Source: Flintibacter muris (lineage in GTDB: Bacteria > Bacillota > Clostridia > Oscillospirales > Oscillospiraceae). Taken from it: a stretch of DNA of 64,000 nt. Location: assembly GCF_943192995.1 (NCBI RefSeq), contig NZ_CALPCP010000013.1, positions 1 through 64,000 of the forward strand, in the 5' to 3' direction. This document shows positions 35,980 to 44,496 of the stretch, piece after piece. Under the pieces are notes generated by a model. It saw only the letters and a list, made by a program, of their open reading frames with translations. It was not told the origin of the DNA and made no database searches. Each line of letters starts with the position of its first letter. The stretch's first letter is position 1. Position numbers and translations under genes: made by a program.

Positions 35980-36798
35980 TCAGCGCAGAGTGTAGCAATC
36001 AGGGCGGCGGTTCTGCCAGGTGGCCAGCCGCTGACGGACCTGCTCCTGATAGTCCATATCCAACTGGGCATAAGCAATGCTGACCTTGTTGGGACATTGG
36101 GCCAGTACAGTTCCCCAAGGGTCCACTACACAGGATCGGCCAAAGGGGATTTCTGAGGACATTTGGCCGTATTGGTTTACAGCGACCACATAGGTCTGAT
36201 TGAGGAGAGCTGTACAGTTTACCAACGCATCCCAGTGATCGGTGCGGGGGGGCAGGGGGTTACCAGCAGGCCAAAAAGCGGGGACAAAAATAATATTGGC
36301 CCCCTCCTGAACCATGCCGCGGGCTAACTCTGGGAAGCGCAGGTCATAGCAAACCATCATACCCACTCGTCCGATATCTGTATCGAATACGGCGCTGTGG
36401 CTGCCGGCCTCTACGGTCTCCGACTCGTCATAGTTCATCGCCTTCATCAGGTGTATTTTGTCGTACTGCCCAATGATTTCTCCTTCTCTGTTGATAAACA
36501 GCTCAGTGTTGTAGTATTTTCCATTCTCCGCCAAACGGTGAAATGTACCCGGGATTAGGTTGACGTGATGCTTTTGGGCCAGTTCCCGCATCTGAGTGAC
36601 AAAATAGCCGTCCAGATCTTCAGGCTTACCAAGCCGGGTGGCCTCAGCGGCATCCACATCGTAGTAACAGTCCTCCGGAAAAACAGCGATGTCCACGCCT
36701 CCTTCCTGAACGGCCTGCTCCACCATTCGTGCAATCAGCGCAACATTTTCCTTGGGAGTACCGACAGTGTCTGACTGGCACAGCGCTACCTTTACCAT
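35980..36798 (-). CDS. carbon-nitrogen hydrolase (nitrilase superfamily)
   Basis: A 272-residue amidase-type enzyme with the complete Glu-Lys-Cys triad: FPEDCYYD (Glu about 43), YDKIHLMKAM (Lys about 111) and MMVCYDLRFPE (Cys about 148). The superfamily hydrolyses amides, N-carbamoyl compounds or nitriles in the cytoplasm. ATG 36798 has AAGGAGG 7 nt upstream. It is divergent from the creatininase-family gene and the TRAP operon, so it probably degrades an amide taken up by that transporter. Exact substrate unknown. Confidence 0.9.
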   Translation of the reverse strand: MVKVALCQSDTVGTPKENVALIARMVEQAVQEGGVDIAVFPEDCYYDVDAAEATRLGKPEDLDGYFVTQMRELAQKHHVNLIPGTFHRLAENGKYYNTELFINREGEIIGQYDKIHLMKAMNYDESETVEAGSHSAVFDTDIGRVGMMVCYDLRFPELARGMVQEGANIIFVPAFWPAGNPLPPRTDHWDALVNCTALLNQTYVVAVNQYGQMSSEIPFGRSCVVDPWGTVLAQCPNKVSIAYAQLDMDYQEQVRQRLATWQNRRPDCYTLR

Positions 36799-36840
36799 AA
36801 ATAATACCTCCTTCAATTACTTTTTGCGCGTCTCCATAAT

Positions 36841-36856
36841 GAAAGCGCTACCAATT
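36841..36856. promoter_or_regulatory. putative LacI-type operator 1
   Basis: GAAAGCGCTACCAATT has the palindromic AGCGCT core usual for LacI-family sites and lies 43 bp before the nitrilase start. It matches the site at 37049 in 14 of 16 positions. Confidence 0.6.
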
Positions 36857-37048
36857 TTATGTATGTGGCGTATAAATAACAGTTTTCACGCTATGCTTAC
36901 TATGCTTTATTTCAAGAGTAAAGTCAATAATAAACATAGAAAAATCAGACTTTATACACTATTTTCGTCGTTATGTACAATTCATGGTCTGAATTTTGTG
37001 TAAAATATGAATTGAATTTTAGGCGGAAAAGTTGTAAGTTTGTAAATA

Positions 37049-37064
37049 GAGAGCGCTCCCAATT
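37049..37064. promoter_or_regulatory. putative LacI-type operator 2
   Basis: GAGAGCGCTCCCAATT is nearly identical to operator 1 and lies 86 bp before the creatininase-family start. The two sites, 208 bp apart, could allow looping across the divergent promoters. Confidence 0.6.
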
Positions 37065-37149
37065 CGCGGTGAATATTTGCTAATTACCGGATCCAGGCAG
37101 AGAGAACCTGCCGCAACCTGATTACAGTTTCTTTGGAGGAAAAGTAAAT

Positions 37150-37890
37150 ATGAGAACCAATATTGTCAGCGAAATGTCCTGGGTCGAGTTCGACCAGCGC
37201 CGAAAGGAGACGAATACTGTCATTCTTCCTTCCGGCGCCACCGAGGTCTATGGTCCACATCTGCCAATGGGCAGCGATATTCTGGTCTCCCGCAAAATTG
37301 CGGAGTTGGTGGCGGAACAGACTGGCGCCCTGGTAGGGCCCAGTCTGGAGGTGGGGCAGTCTTATGACTTGAACGCCTTCCCAGGTACAATCGCCACCCG
37401 GAGCTCCCATTTGAAAGCGGTCTACCGGGATATCTGTGAGGGCTTTATTAAGTGGGGATTCCAGAACATTTTTATTGTCAACAGCCATGTGGCCAATACA
37501 CAGCCTCTGAATGAGCTGATGGATGAGTTACGGCAGGAGCATGGGGTAAACGGCGGACTGATTGCTTTCTGGCAGTACATTCCTGGCCTGACCCAAGATC
37601 TGTGGGAAACAGACACTCCCCATGGCCATGCCAGTGAGGCGGGCACGTCGGTGCTGCTCCACCTTTTCCCGGAATTGGTAGACATGAGCAAGGCGGTCAA
37701 CTCCCCTGCTCTGATTGAGGACCCCTACCCTCGCATTACAGTCTATACAGATTTCATTGAGTACACAAAAACCGGCACCTTGGGCGATGCCACCAAGGGG
37801 ACCGCTGAAAAAGGCGCGGAGACGGTTAAGCGGGCTGTGGACGAAATCAGTGCTTTTATCAATGAGTGCATGATTTCAAAAAAACAGTAA
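37150..37890 (+). CDS. creatininase-family amidohydrolase
   Basis: A 246-residue protein of the creatinine amidohydrolase / MftE family. Core motifs are ILPSGATEVYGPHLPMGSD near residue 25, NSHVANTQPL (about 114) and HGHASEAGTS (about 160). In the classic ExH metal motif the His is replaced by Tyr (EVY), while the downstream GPHLP His, Asp and HGHASEAG remain. The enzyme may therefore be mononuclear or act on another cyclic amide. TTGGAGGA lies upstream of ATG 37150. First gene of an operon with the TRAP transporter 64 bp downstream, facing the nitrilase. Confidence 0.85.
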   Translation: MRTNIVSEMSWVEFDQRRKETNTVILPSGATEVYGPHLPMGSDILVSRKIAELVAEQTGALVGPSLEVGQSYDLNAFPGTIATRSSHLKAVYRDICEGFIKWGFQNIFIVNSHVANTQPLNELMDELRQEHGVNGGLIAFWQYIPGLTQDLWETDTPHGHASEAGTSVLLHLFPELVDMSKAVNSPALIEDPYPRITVYTDFIEYTKTGTLGDATKGTAEKGAETVKRAVDEISAFINECMISKKQ

Positions 37891-37954
37891 ACTCTGGAAG
37901 CAGAAGTAGAGTTTGCACCATAAAGGAATACGGATAATGTGTAGGAGGTTTTAT

Positions 37955-39007
37955 ATGAAAAAGTTACTTGCTGCGGTTCTTACCTTTGCAATGTGTCTGA
38001 GCCTTGCGGCGTGCGGCAATCAAAGCAGCCCCAGTCAGGCATCCTCTTCTGTTAAATCTGACGGCACTGCCCAAAGCACATTTGAGAAGATGACGATCAA
38101 GGTCTCGTATTCCACAGGAGACAATGGCCTGGATGGAATTGCCTGCGCTAAGCTAAAGGAGCTTGTGGCGGAACGGACTGACGGTGCCGTGACAATCGAG
38201 GGCTACGGAAATGCCCAACTGGCCGGCGGCGATATGGACCGCATGGTTGAGCTGCTTATCCAGGGCGGCGCATATGACATGTGTATCCTTTCTGAGGCTG
38301 TGATGGAGAGCATCAACCCTGAGTTTTATATTTTGGAATCACCCTTTGTATTTAAAAGCTATGAGGATGCCTATGAGCGCATTGACTCGGAAGAGGGCCA
38401 GCAGTGGCTGAAGGATGAGTTCAATGAAACCGGCCTGACTTACCTGGCCAGCCTTGGAAACGGCATTTTACAGATGACCAACTCCAAGCACCCGGTGTAT
38501 GAGCCCGCCGACCTGGCCGACCTGCGCTTCCGCGTCTATGGTGATAACGATATGCGCCTGATTAAGGCTCTGGGCGGCGACGCGTTTGTAATGAGCTTCT
38601 CCGAACTCTATTCCGCTCTGCAGCAGAAGACGGTAGATGGACAAATCAACGGCTTGGCCACCATCGCCTCTGCCAATCTGCAGGAGGTCCAGAGCTACTG
38701 CACCATTATGAATATGTCGCTGTCTACATTCCACATTGTATGTAATACTAACGCTTGGGATGGTTACAGTGAGGAACTGCGGCAAGTTCTGGAGGAGTGC
38801 GCCAAGGAGGCGGCCCAGTATGCAAGAGAAGAGCTTTCCAGCCAGGAAGCAGGCCTGCGTAGCGAGTTTGAGACTCAAGGCATGACCTTCTGCGATCTGA
38901 CCGACGAACAGTTGAACGCCTTTAAGGAACTGGCCCGTCCGGTTACTGAAGAAAATCTGGCTGGTATGGATGAGAAGACCCTTCAGGTTTGGGGCCTGGA
39001 CTCATAA
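37955..39007 (+). CDS. TRAP transporter substrate-binding lipoprotein (DctP type)
   Basis: A 350-residue solute-binding protein. It has a lipoprotein signal (MKKLLAAVLTF, lipobox LAAC with Cys at about 21), a Ser-rich linker, then the DctP fold with YASLGNGILQMTNSKHPVYE and ADLRFRVYGDNDMRLIKAL. It would be anchored outside the membrane and deliver an organic acid-like solute to the DctQM permease. ATG 37955 has TAGGAGG 6 nt upstream; the earlier in-frame start at 37913 lacks one. Substrate unknown; neighbours suggest an amide or carbamoyl carboxylate. Confidence 0.93.
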   Translation: MKKLLAAVLTFAMCLSLAACGNQSSPSQASSSVKSDGTAQSTFEKMTIKVSYSTGDNGLDGIACAKLKELVAERTDGAVTIEGYGNAQLAGGDMDRMVELLIQGGAYDMCILSEAVMESINPEFYILESPFVFKSYEDAYERIDSEEGQQWLKDEFNETGLTYLASLGNGILQMTNSKHPVYEPADLADLRFRVYGDNDMRLIKALGGDAFVMSFSELYSALQQKTVDGQINGLATIASANLQEVQSYCTIMNMSLSTFHIVCNTNAWDGYSEELRQVLEECAKEAAQYAREELSSQEAGLRSEFETQGMTFCDLTDEQLNAFKELARPVTEENLAGMDEKTLQVWGLDS

Positions 39008-39093
39008 GTCTTTCCAGACATAAACCTGCCCGCGGGTAGAGCCGCTTTATTCACGCGGGCAATAAGCCACTGAATCAGAAGGAGATTCTTTTC

Positions 39094-39600
39094 ATGAAAA
39101 AGCTGTACCCAAATGACAGGCTGGCCGCGTTGATCTTTGCGGTAATGCTGTTTATCACGTTTATGAACGTTGTCTCCCGCTATGTGCTGCGTTTGGGAAT
39201 CTCATGGTCGGAAGAGGTCGTAGCCCATCTGGCGGTTTTGCTCTCAGGCCTGGGGGCGTCCCAGGCGGTGCGAAATGAGTCGCACTATGATATCCCGCTT
39301 CTGGAAGGACTGGTCTCTCCAAGAGTTTCCCGTTGTTTTAAAGTGTTCAGTGCGGTGCTTAATATGCTGTTTTGCATCTATATGACCTATGCGGGAATTA
39401 CCATGGTGCAGCAGCAGTTTAAGTTGGGAAAGGTAACTACTATGCTGCGCTGGCCAGAGTGGGTCTGGGGACTTGCGGTTCCAATCGGCTGCGGCTTTAT
39501 GGCGTATTATTCCATTATTGTGCTGATCCGTACTCTGCGGCACCGCGGACAGGAGCTGTCAGGACCGGAGGGGTCAGACGCTAAGGGGGAGACGGAATGA
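39094..39600 (+). CDS. TRAP transporter small permease (DctQ type)
   Basis: A 168-residue membrane protein with four transmembrane helices and the DctQ pattern RYVLRLGISWSEEVVAHLAV. AGAAGGAG precedes ATG 39094, and the stop overlaps the large permease start (ATGA). It scaffolds the large subunit in the cytoplasmic membrane. Confidence 0.92.
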   Translation: MKKLYPNDRLAALIFAVMLFITFMNVVSRYVLRLGISWSEEVVAHLAVLLSGLGASQAVRNESHYDIPLLEGLVSPRVSRCFKVFSAVLNMLFCIYMTYAGITMVQQQFKLGKVTTMLRWPEWVWGLAVPIGCGFMAYYSIIVLIRTLRHRGQELSGPEGSDAKGETE

Positions 39601-40889
39601 TTGGGTTCATTGTTCTATTTCTGTTCCTGGCCCTGGTGTTGATCGGGGCGCCCATTGGTACATCCATGGGCGTGGCCGGGTTGGTCTGTCTGGTTCTGGA
39701 TGGAACCACGCTGACGGTAGTACCGTACAACTACTACTCCTCCCTGACCAGCTTTGTGCTGTTGGCAATTCCCTACTTTATTTTGGGCGGCGCAATTATG
39801 GAGCGCGCAGGCATTTCCAGCCGCCTAATCCGCTTTGCGCAGGCCATGGTAGGGCATGTGCGTGGTGGATTGGCCATTGTATGTGTGATCGTGTGCTGCT
39901 TTTTTGCCGCCATCTGCGGCTCTGGACCGGCCACTGTGGCGGCCCTGGGAATGATCCTGGTTCCCGCCATGATGGATGTGGGCCATGAACCGGGCTCCTC
40001 TGCAGCACTGATGGCGACGGCGGGCTCCATCGGCATTATCATCCCACCCTCTATTGTCTTTATTGTATATGCGTCCATTACCGGTGTATCCACCAGCGAT
40101 CTGTTTATGGCCGGAATCATCCCCGGAATTTTGATGGGCGCTCTGCTGATTGCCGCCTGTCTGTTGACCACGGACAAAAAAAAGCTGAAAGTCTTACCGA
40201 AAGCCAGCTCAAGGGAGCGGTGGAACGCATTTAAGGATGCCTTTTGGGGACTTTTGATGCCTGTGATTATTCTGGGTGGAATTTATGGCGGTATCTTTAC
40301 CGCTACAGAAGCCGCCGCAGTGGCCGCTGTCTACGGACTATTTGTAGGTGTAGTTATCTACCGGACATTGAAGTTTTCGGACATTGTGGAGGTGTTCAGC
40401 GCCGCCTGCGAGACCAGCGGACAGACTATGTTTACGATTGGAACTGCCGCCCTGTTCTCCTATGTGCTGACCGTCTCCGGAATCTCCGGCTCTGTTACTA
40501 CGCTGCTCAAGACCTTTACCAATGGCAGCACAGTGGTATTTCTTATTATTGTAAACATTATCCTACTGATTGCGGGCTGCTTTATCGACGGAAACTGCTG
40601 TCAGTACATTTTCACCCCGATCTTTTATCCCATCTGTGTCAGCCTGGGGTACAGCCCCATTGCACTGGGCGTTGTGATGTCGATGAACACAGCTGTCGGC
40701 ATGGTAACACCCCCTGTTGGCTGTAACCTGAACGTAGTAAGCGGCGTAACTGGAATCAAATTCAAGGAGGTTGTCAAGGGCGTTATTCCCTATGTTATTG
40801 CCGGACTGATTGCGCTGCTTCTGGTAACTTACATTCCCGACATTGCAACCTTCCTCCCGGATCAGCTTGCCCGGATTCGTGCGCAATAA
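39597..40889 (+). CDS. TRAP transporter large permease (DctM type)
   Basis: A 430-residue permease with 11-12 hydrophobic segments and DctM hallmarks: PYFILGGAIMERAGISSRLI, CGSGPATVAALGMILVPAM, AGSIGIIIPPSIVFIVYA and NTAVGMVTPPVGCNLNVVSG. It carries out Na+-driven uptake of the solute bound by DctP. It is coupled to the small subunit and followed by a strong terminator, closing the operon. Confidence 0.95.
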   Translation: MIGFIVLFLFLALVLIGAPIGTSMGVAGLVCLVLDGTTLTVVPYNYYSSLTSFVLLAIPYFILGGAIMERAGISSRLIRFAQAMVGHVRGGLAIVCVIVCCFFAAICGSGPATVAALGMILVPAMMDVGHEPGSSAALMATAGSIGIIIPPSIVFIVYASITGVSTSDLFMAGIIPGILMGALLIAACLLTTDKKKLKVLPKASSRERWNAFKDAFWGLLMPVIILGGIYGGIFTATEAAAVAAVYGLFVGVVIYRTLKFSDIVEVFSAACETSGQTMFTIGTAALFSYVLTVSGISGSVTTLLKTFTNGSTVVFLIIVNIILLIAGCFIDGNCCQYIFTPIFYPICVSLGYSPIALGVVMSMNTAVGMVTPPVGCNLNVVSGVTGIKFKEVVKGVIPYVIAGLIALLLVTYIPDIATFLPDQLARIRAQ

Positions 40890-40896
40890 AGCAGAC

Positions 40897-40928
40897 AAGC
40901 TCCGGTTAAAACCGGAGCTTGTTTTTTT
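40897..40928 (+). terminator. terminator of the TRAP operon
   Basis: Arms AAGCTCCGGTT and AACCGGAGCTT are followed by GTTTTTTT. It also sits at the 3' end of the convergent 42-residue ORF. Confidence 0.9.
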
Positions 40929-41055
40929 ACCCGCCTTTGATATATACAACTGTCAGTACAACTGCAATCAGGAGGCAGAAAATTCCCAGCCCCACGGTTA
41001 CCCGGTTATGAACAGGCAGTTTTGCGTTCCAGAACCGTTTGATCCAATCTTTCAT
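40927..41055 (-). CDS. 42-residue single-span membrane protein
   Basis: The frame encodes a short basic start (MKDWIKRFWNAKLPVHNR), then one hydrophobic helix (VTVGLGIFCLLIAVVLTVVY) and IKGG-stop. Positive-inside topology is good. The ribosome site is only fair (GGTCGGATGG). It may be a genuine small membrane protein on the opposite strand between the TRAP and permease genes; function unknown. Confidence 0.4.
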   Translation of the reverse strand: MKDWIKRFWNAKLPVHNRVTVGLGIFCLLIAVVLTVVYIKGG

Positions 41056-41125
41056 ACCACACCATCCGACCTTATTGTTTTTTCAGTATACCATAATTAA
41101 CACCAAAAGAAAAGGGGGAGATTTT

Positions 41126-42607
41126 ATGCGTGATTCTGGGGGAAAACCCTCCGAACAATCCGCTTCAACCGAATTGCGCCAAGGGATTCAGGGCTGGCAG
41201 GTGGCCTTTATCGGCCTTGGCGGGGTAATTGGTTCCTGCTATTTTTTGGGACTTGGCGCTCTAATCCGAGACATGGGGCCCGCTGTACTGCTGGCATTTC
41301 TTTTAGTGGGTGTCATTGTCTACGGCATGATGATCGCCTATGCGGAGCTGCTGGTCAATCTGCCCCGAACCGGCTCCTTTGTGTCATACACCTGCGAATT
41401 TTTGGGAGAGACGGCCTCGGTTGGAATCGGCTGGTCCTTTTGGTTCAACTGGGTGTGCTATGTCCCTTCGGAGGCACTTGCGGCAGCCATGGTGCTAAAT
41501 ACATTTTTCCCAGGCCATACGGGTGCTTATGCCATCGGTGCTCTGGCGATGCTGACAGTTATAAATCTGAGCGCTGTAGACGTATTTGCCCGAGTGGAGT
41601 CCACACTGGCCATTATTAAGGTGTGCGCGGTCATTTTATTTTCCGTGATTGCGTTTGGAATCTGGATTGGCCTTTGGGGCGCCGAGGGCTTTCTGGGCTC
41701 CAGCGTCAATTTTGGAGCCGGTTCCTTTGTCCAAAACCTGTTTCCCAACGGGGCTGGCGTGGTACTGACCAACATGGTAGTAGTGCTTGTCACCTTTCAG
41801 GGCACTGAAATCGTGGGGCTGGCCGCATCGGAAACCCAGAATCCCGACGTGGCGGTACCAGCAGCCTGCAAAAGCGTTACATACCGCATTGCCTGCCTGT
41901 ATCTGGTTCCAATTCTTTTGATTTTGGGTATTTTCCCAAGCGAAAACGCCACATTAGACGGCTCGGTCTTTGCCCAGGTCCTGTCCTACTACGGCCTTAA
42001 CTTCTGGGCGGGTTTGTTCTCAGCCGCGGTTTTGATTGCTGCGTTCAGCTGCGCCAATACCGGCTTTTATGGAACGGTTCGCTGCCTGTATGGGCTATCT
42101 GTAGAGGGGCTGGCCCCCAAAATCTTCTCTAAGTTAGATAAAAATGGAAGCCCAAGGCCTGCTGTGCTCTTTACCTTAGCCGCCATGTGGTTGGTGTTGA
42201 TGCTGGGACTGTTTGCCGGTGGCGGTGTTCTGTATGAGAGCTTGCTGAGCGTCTCCGGTTTTACCGGCACGCTGGCCTGGATTGGCATTATCGCATCACA
42301 GATGATGTTTCGTCGCCGGCTGCGCCGAAACGGATATATCCCCGAGAAGTGCCTGCAGGCCGCCGTATCTGAGAAAAAGAGATGGGTGCCTATGTTTGCG
42401 CTGGTTGCCCAGATTGTCTGCCTCATAATGCTGGCATTCGGCGAGGGACAGCAGCTGGTGTTTCTGATCGCCCTCTTAGCTGTCGCTATTCCGGTTTGTG
42501 TCTCTCTTTGCCTAAAGAAAACAGGGGTGGTGCCCTCTGTTCCCCACAACAGCGAGCCGAACTTTGAAACAAAATTTCCAAAGAAACAGCATGAAAGGAT
42601 CTGTTAA
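41126..42607 (+). CDS. APC-family amino-acid permease
   Basis: A 493-residue membrane protein with 12 predicted helices, resembling AAT/GABA-permease transporters: WQVAFIGLGGVIGSCYFLGL with the backbone-binding glycines, and FQGTEIVGLAASETQNPDVA in helix 6. It imports amino acids or amines with protons. ATG 41126 follows GGGGGAG; the longer frame from 41039 has no site. It follows the TRAP terminator, so it has its own transcript. The next gene overlaps its end by 17 bp. Confidence 0.92.
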   Translation: MRDSGGKPSEQSASTELRQGIQGWQVAFIGLGGVIGSCYFLGLGALIRDMGPAVLLAFLLVGVIVYGMMIAYAELLVNLPRTGSFVSYTCEFLGETASVGIGWSFWFNWVCYVPSEALAAAMVLNTFFPGHTGAYAIGALAMLTVINLSAVDVFARVESTLAIIKVCAVILFSVIAFGIWIGLWGAEGFLGSSVNFGAGSFVQNLFPNGAGVVLTNMVVVLVTFQGTEIVGLAASETQNPDVAVPAACKSVTYRIACLYLVPILLILGIFPSENATLDGSVFAQVLSYYGLNFWAGLFSAAVLIAAFSCANTGFYGTVRCLYGLSVEGLAPKIFSKLDKNGSPRPAVLFTLAAMWLVLMLGLFAGGGVLYESLLSVSGFTGTLAWIGIIASQMMFRRRLRRNGYIPEKCLQAAVSEKKRWVPMFALVAQIVCLIMLAFGEGQQLVFLIALLAVAIPVCVSLCLKKTGVVPSVPHNSEPNFETKFPKKQHERIC

Positions 42608-43478
42608 TTTGCTGCTTGGTATCCTCTATATTGCCGCCGCATCTTTTTTGTTTGGCGTGATTCCCTCTGGCAATAATTATGTTCTGCTTCGAGGAATGGA
42701 AGCAGATTGTCTGTTATGCTATCAGACGGTTACTATGGTATTGGGTGCAGCCTGTCTGCTGATAGTAAAGAAGCTTTCGATAAAAATTCCGATTAAGGAT
42801 ATCTTGGAGCTCTTTGTTTTAGGCGCTGTTGGTATGGGTGTAACCGACTATCTGCTCAATCTTGCCTATGAATTGCTTCCGGTTAGTACTGTGGTAATGC
42901 TGCACTTTCTCTATCCAGCCATTGTCTTGATTATCTCCTGTGGGGTATTTCACCAGGGGATTTCCATCTTTTCCGCCGGGGCTGTGTTATTGAGTATCTT
43001 TGGTCTGGTTTTAGTCAGTGACCTGCAGGGGGGCATTAGCCTGCAGGGTGTCATATTTGCCTTGGGCTCCGCTTTGTCATACGCCTTCTTTGTAACCGCC
43101 AATCAGCATGGTCAGGTCAATCGGCTGCCTCTTATGCTCAAGCTGTTTTACATGTCCCTGATTACAATGATAATTTATCTTATTAAGACCGGTGTTAGTC
43201 ACCATTTTTCGCTTCCAGCCGATTTAAAAACAGGTGCGATAGCGATTGGGGTAGTTGGCTTGGGCTCCTTGCTGGCATTCTATTTGATCACTGCCGGAAT
43301 TAAGCAGATAGGAGCAAGGAAAGCGTCGTTTTTAAATATGCTGGAGCCTGTGGCCGGTGTTTTTTTAAGTGTTCTGATCTATCGAGAGTCTTTCCCGCTT
43401 CGCTCGCTGATTGGATGTCTGTGTATCATAGGATCTGTACTGTTTATCGCATTTGACGGCAAGGGGACCGCAGATTGA
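42591..43478 (+). CDS. EamA/DMT-family transporter
   Basis: A 295-residue protein with ten hydrophobic helices in two EamA repeats (first around IAAASFLFGVIPSGNNYVLL, second ending FLSVLIYRESFPLRSLIGCL). Family members export amino acids, metabolites or drugs. ATG 42591 lies inside the permease gene, implying coupling; no independent ribosome site is clear. Base composition is AT-richer than most genes of the window. Confidence 0.85.
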   Translation: MKGSVNLLLGILYIAAASFLFGVIPSGNNYVLLRGMEADCLLCYQTVTMVLGAACLLIVKKLSIKIPIKDILELFVLGAVGMGVTDYLLNLAYELLPVSTVVMLHFLYPAIVLIISCGVFHQGISIFSAGAVLLSIFGLVLVSDLQGGISLQGVIFALGSALSYAFFVTANQHGQVNRLPLMLKLFYMSLITMIIYLIKTGVSHHFSLPADLKTGAIAIGVVGLGSLLAFYLITAGIKQIGARKASFLNMLEPVAGVFLSVLIYRESFPLRSLIGCLCIIGSVLFIAFDGKGTAD

Positions 43479-43933
43479 TTGCCAGGCGGCAAAATTGCTG
43501 GTCCATTTAAGACAGTTCCACATTCACCTACCAACTGTGTTTTCTGGAGTTCCTGCCTCATTTCTACCTGACAGAACATGTCAAAGAAACCGCCATCCTT
43601 TGTATAGTCAAAGCACTTCACAAGAATCAAAATGATTCTTGTGAAGTCTGTGGCGATTTTCGCTGCAGCGGGCCGCTTATGCAGCCTGGCTTTGGATTCA
43701 TAGGCAGCACCTGCGTGCTTTGCACGCCCATCGGGCATTAGCCCACTGGATGAAAACGCGAACTGCGTTTTTTCAAGTGTGTTGACTATATCAAAAGGAA
43801 TGGCGGTTTTTTGTTTTATTGACTAAGCTGCCGCAGGGAAACACAAAAGGCAAATAAAAGAAGGTATCAAGTCTGAGCAAAATATGATATACTGTAAACT
43901 GAGCTTTATTTGCTGGCAAGGAGGTAACCGTCA
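43479..43933. other. intergenic stretch with perfect palindrome and hairpins
   Basis: No convincing gene. It contains a perfect 13-bp inverted repeat CTTCACAAGAATC / GATTCTTGTGAAG with a 5-nt loop (43616-43646). A chain of smaller hairpins follows at 43710-43775 (GCGTGC-ttt-GCACGC, GGGC-atta-GCCC, and AAACGC-gaact-GCGTTTTTT, which resembles a terminator). A -10-like TATACT lies near 43890, ahead of the TetR gene. Confidence 0.5.
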
Positions 43934-44491
43934 ATGCCTAATTTTACGAAAAAAGCCATCAAGGATACCTTTCTTTCACTGCTGGATGAACGTCCTCTGA
44001 ACCGGATCACGGTGAAGGACATTGTGGAGTCCTGCGGGATCAACCGCAACTCCTTTTACTACCACTTTGAGGACCTGCCCGCCCTGCTGGAGGAGATCAT
44101 CGCCGAACGGGTGCGGGAATTAATAGACAGCCACCCTACGATGGACTCCCTGGAGGACTGCTGCGACACTGCGGCGGAATTTGTACAGCAAAACCGCCGT
44201 GCGATTTTCCATATCTACCACTCTCTGAGCCGGGAGGTCTTTGAGCGCCATCTGATGGAGGTCTGCGAGTATGTGGTGCGGACCTATGTGGAGGTGGACT
44301 TTGCCGGCCGGCCTGTGGACCAGCAGGACAAGGAGATGCTCATCCGCTACCACAAGTGTGAGGTCTTTGGCAATGTGATCGACTGGCTGAACAGCGGGAT
44401 GGAGTACGACATCTCCGCCTACTTCCACCGGATCTACCAGCTCAAGCGGGGCTGGGAAGGAGAGGTCCTTCGCCGGGACGTGAATACATAG
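43934..44491 (+). CDS. TetR-family regulator
   Basis: A 185-residue regulator. The N-terminal helix-turn-helix is RITVKDIVESCGINRNSFYY, and the C-terminal half matches the TetR_C_8 (DhaS-like) type with YHKCEVFGNVIDWLNSGM. AAGGAGG precedes ATG 43934. It faces the MMPL exporter gene convergently with only 5 bp between stops and is the natural candidate to control that exporter. Confidence 0.9.
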   Translation: MPNFTKKAIKDTFLSLLDERPLNRITVKDIVESCGINRNSFYYHFEDLPALLEEIIAERVRELIDSHPTMDSLEDCCDTAAEFVQQNRRAIFHIYHSLSREVFERHLMEVCEYVVRTYVEVDFAGRPVDQQDKEMLIRYHKCEVFGNVIDWLNSGMEYDISAYFHRIYQLKRGWEGEVLRRDVNT

Positions 44492-44496
44492 CGCTG

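Noticed and set aside
43379-43738. 119-codon minus-strand frame overlapping the end of the DMT gene
   Set aside because: No ribosome site and it runs through a perfect palindrome and into the antisense of a real gene.
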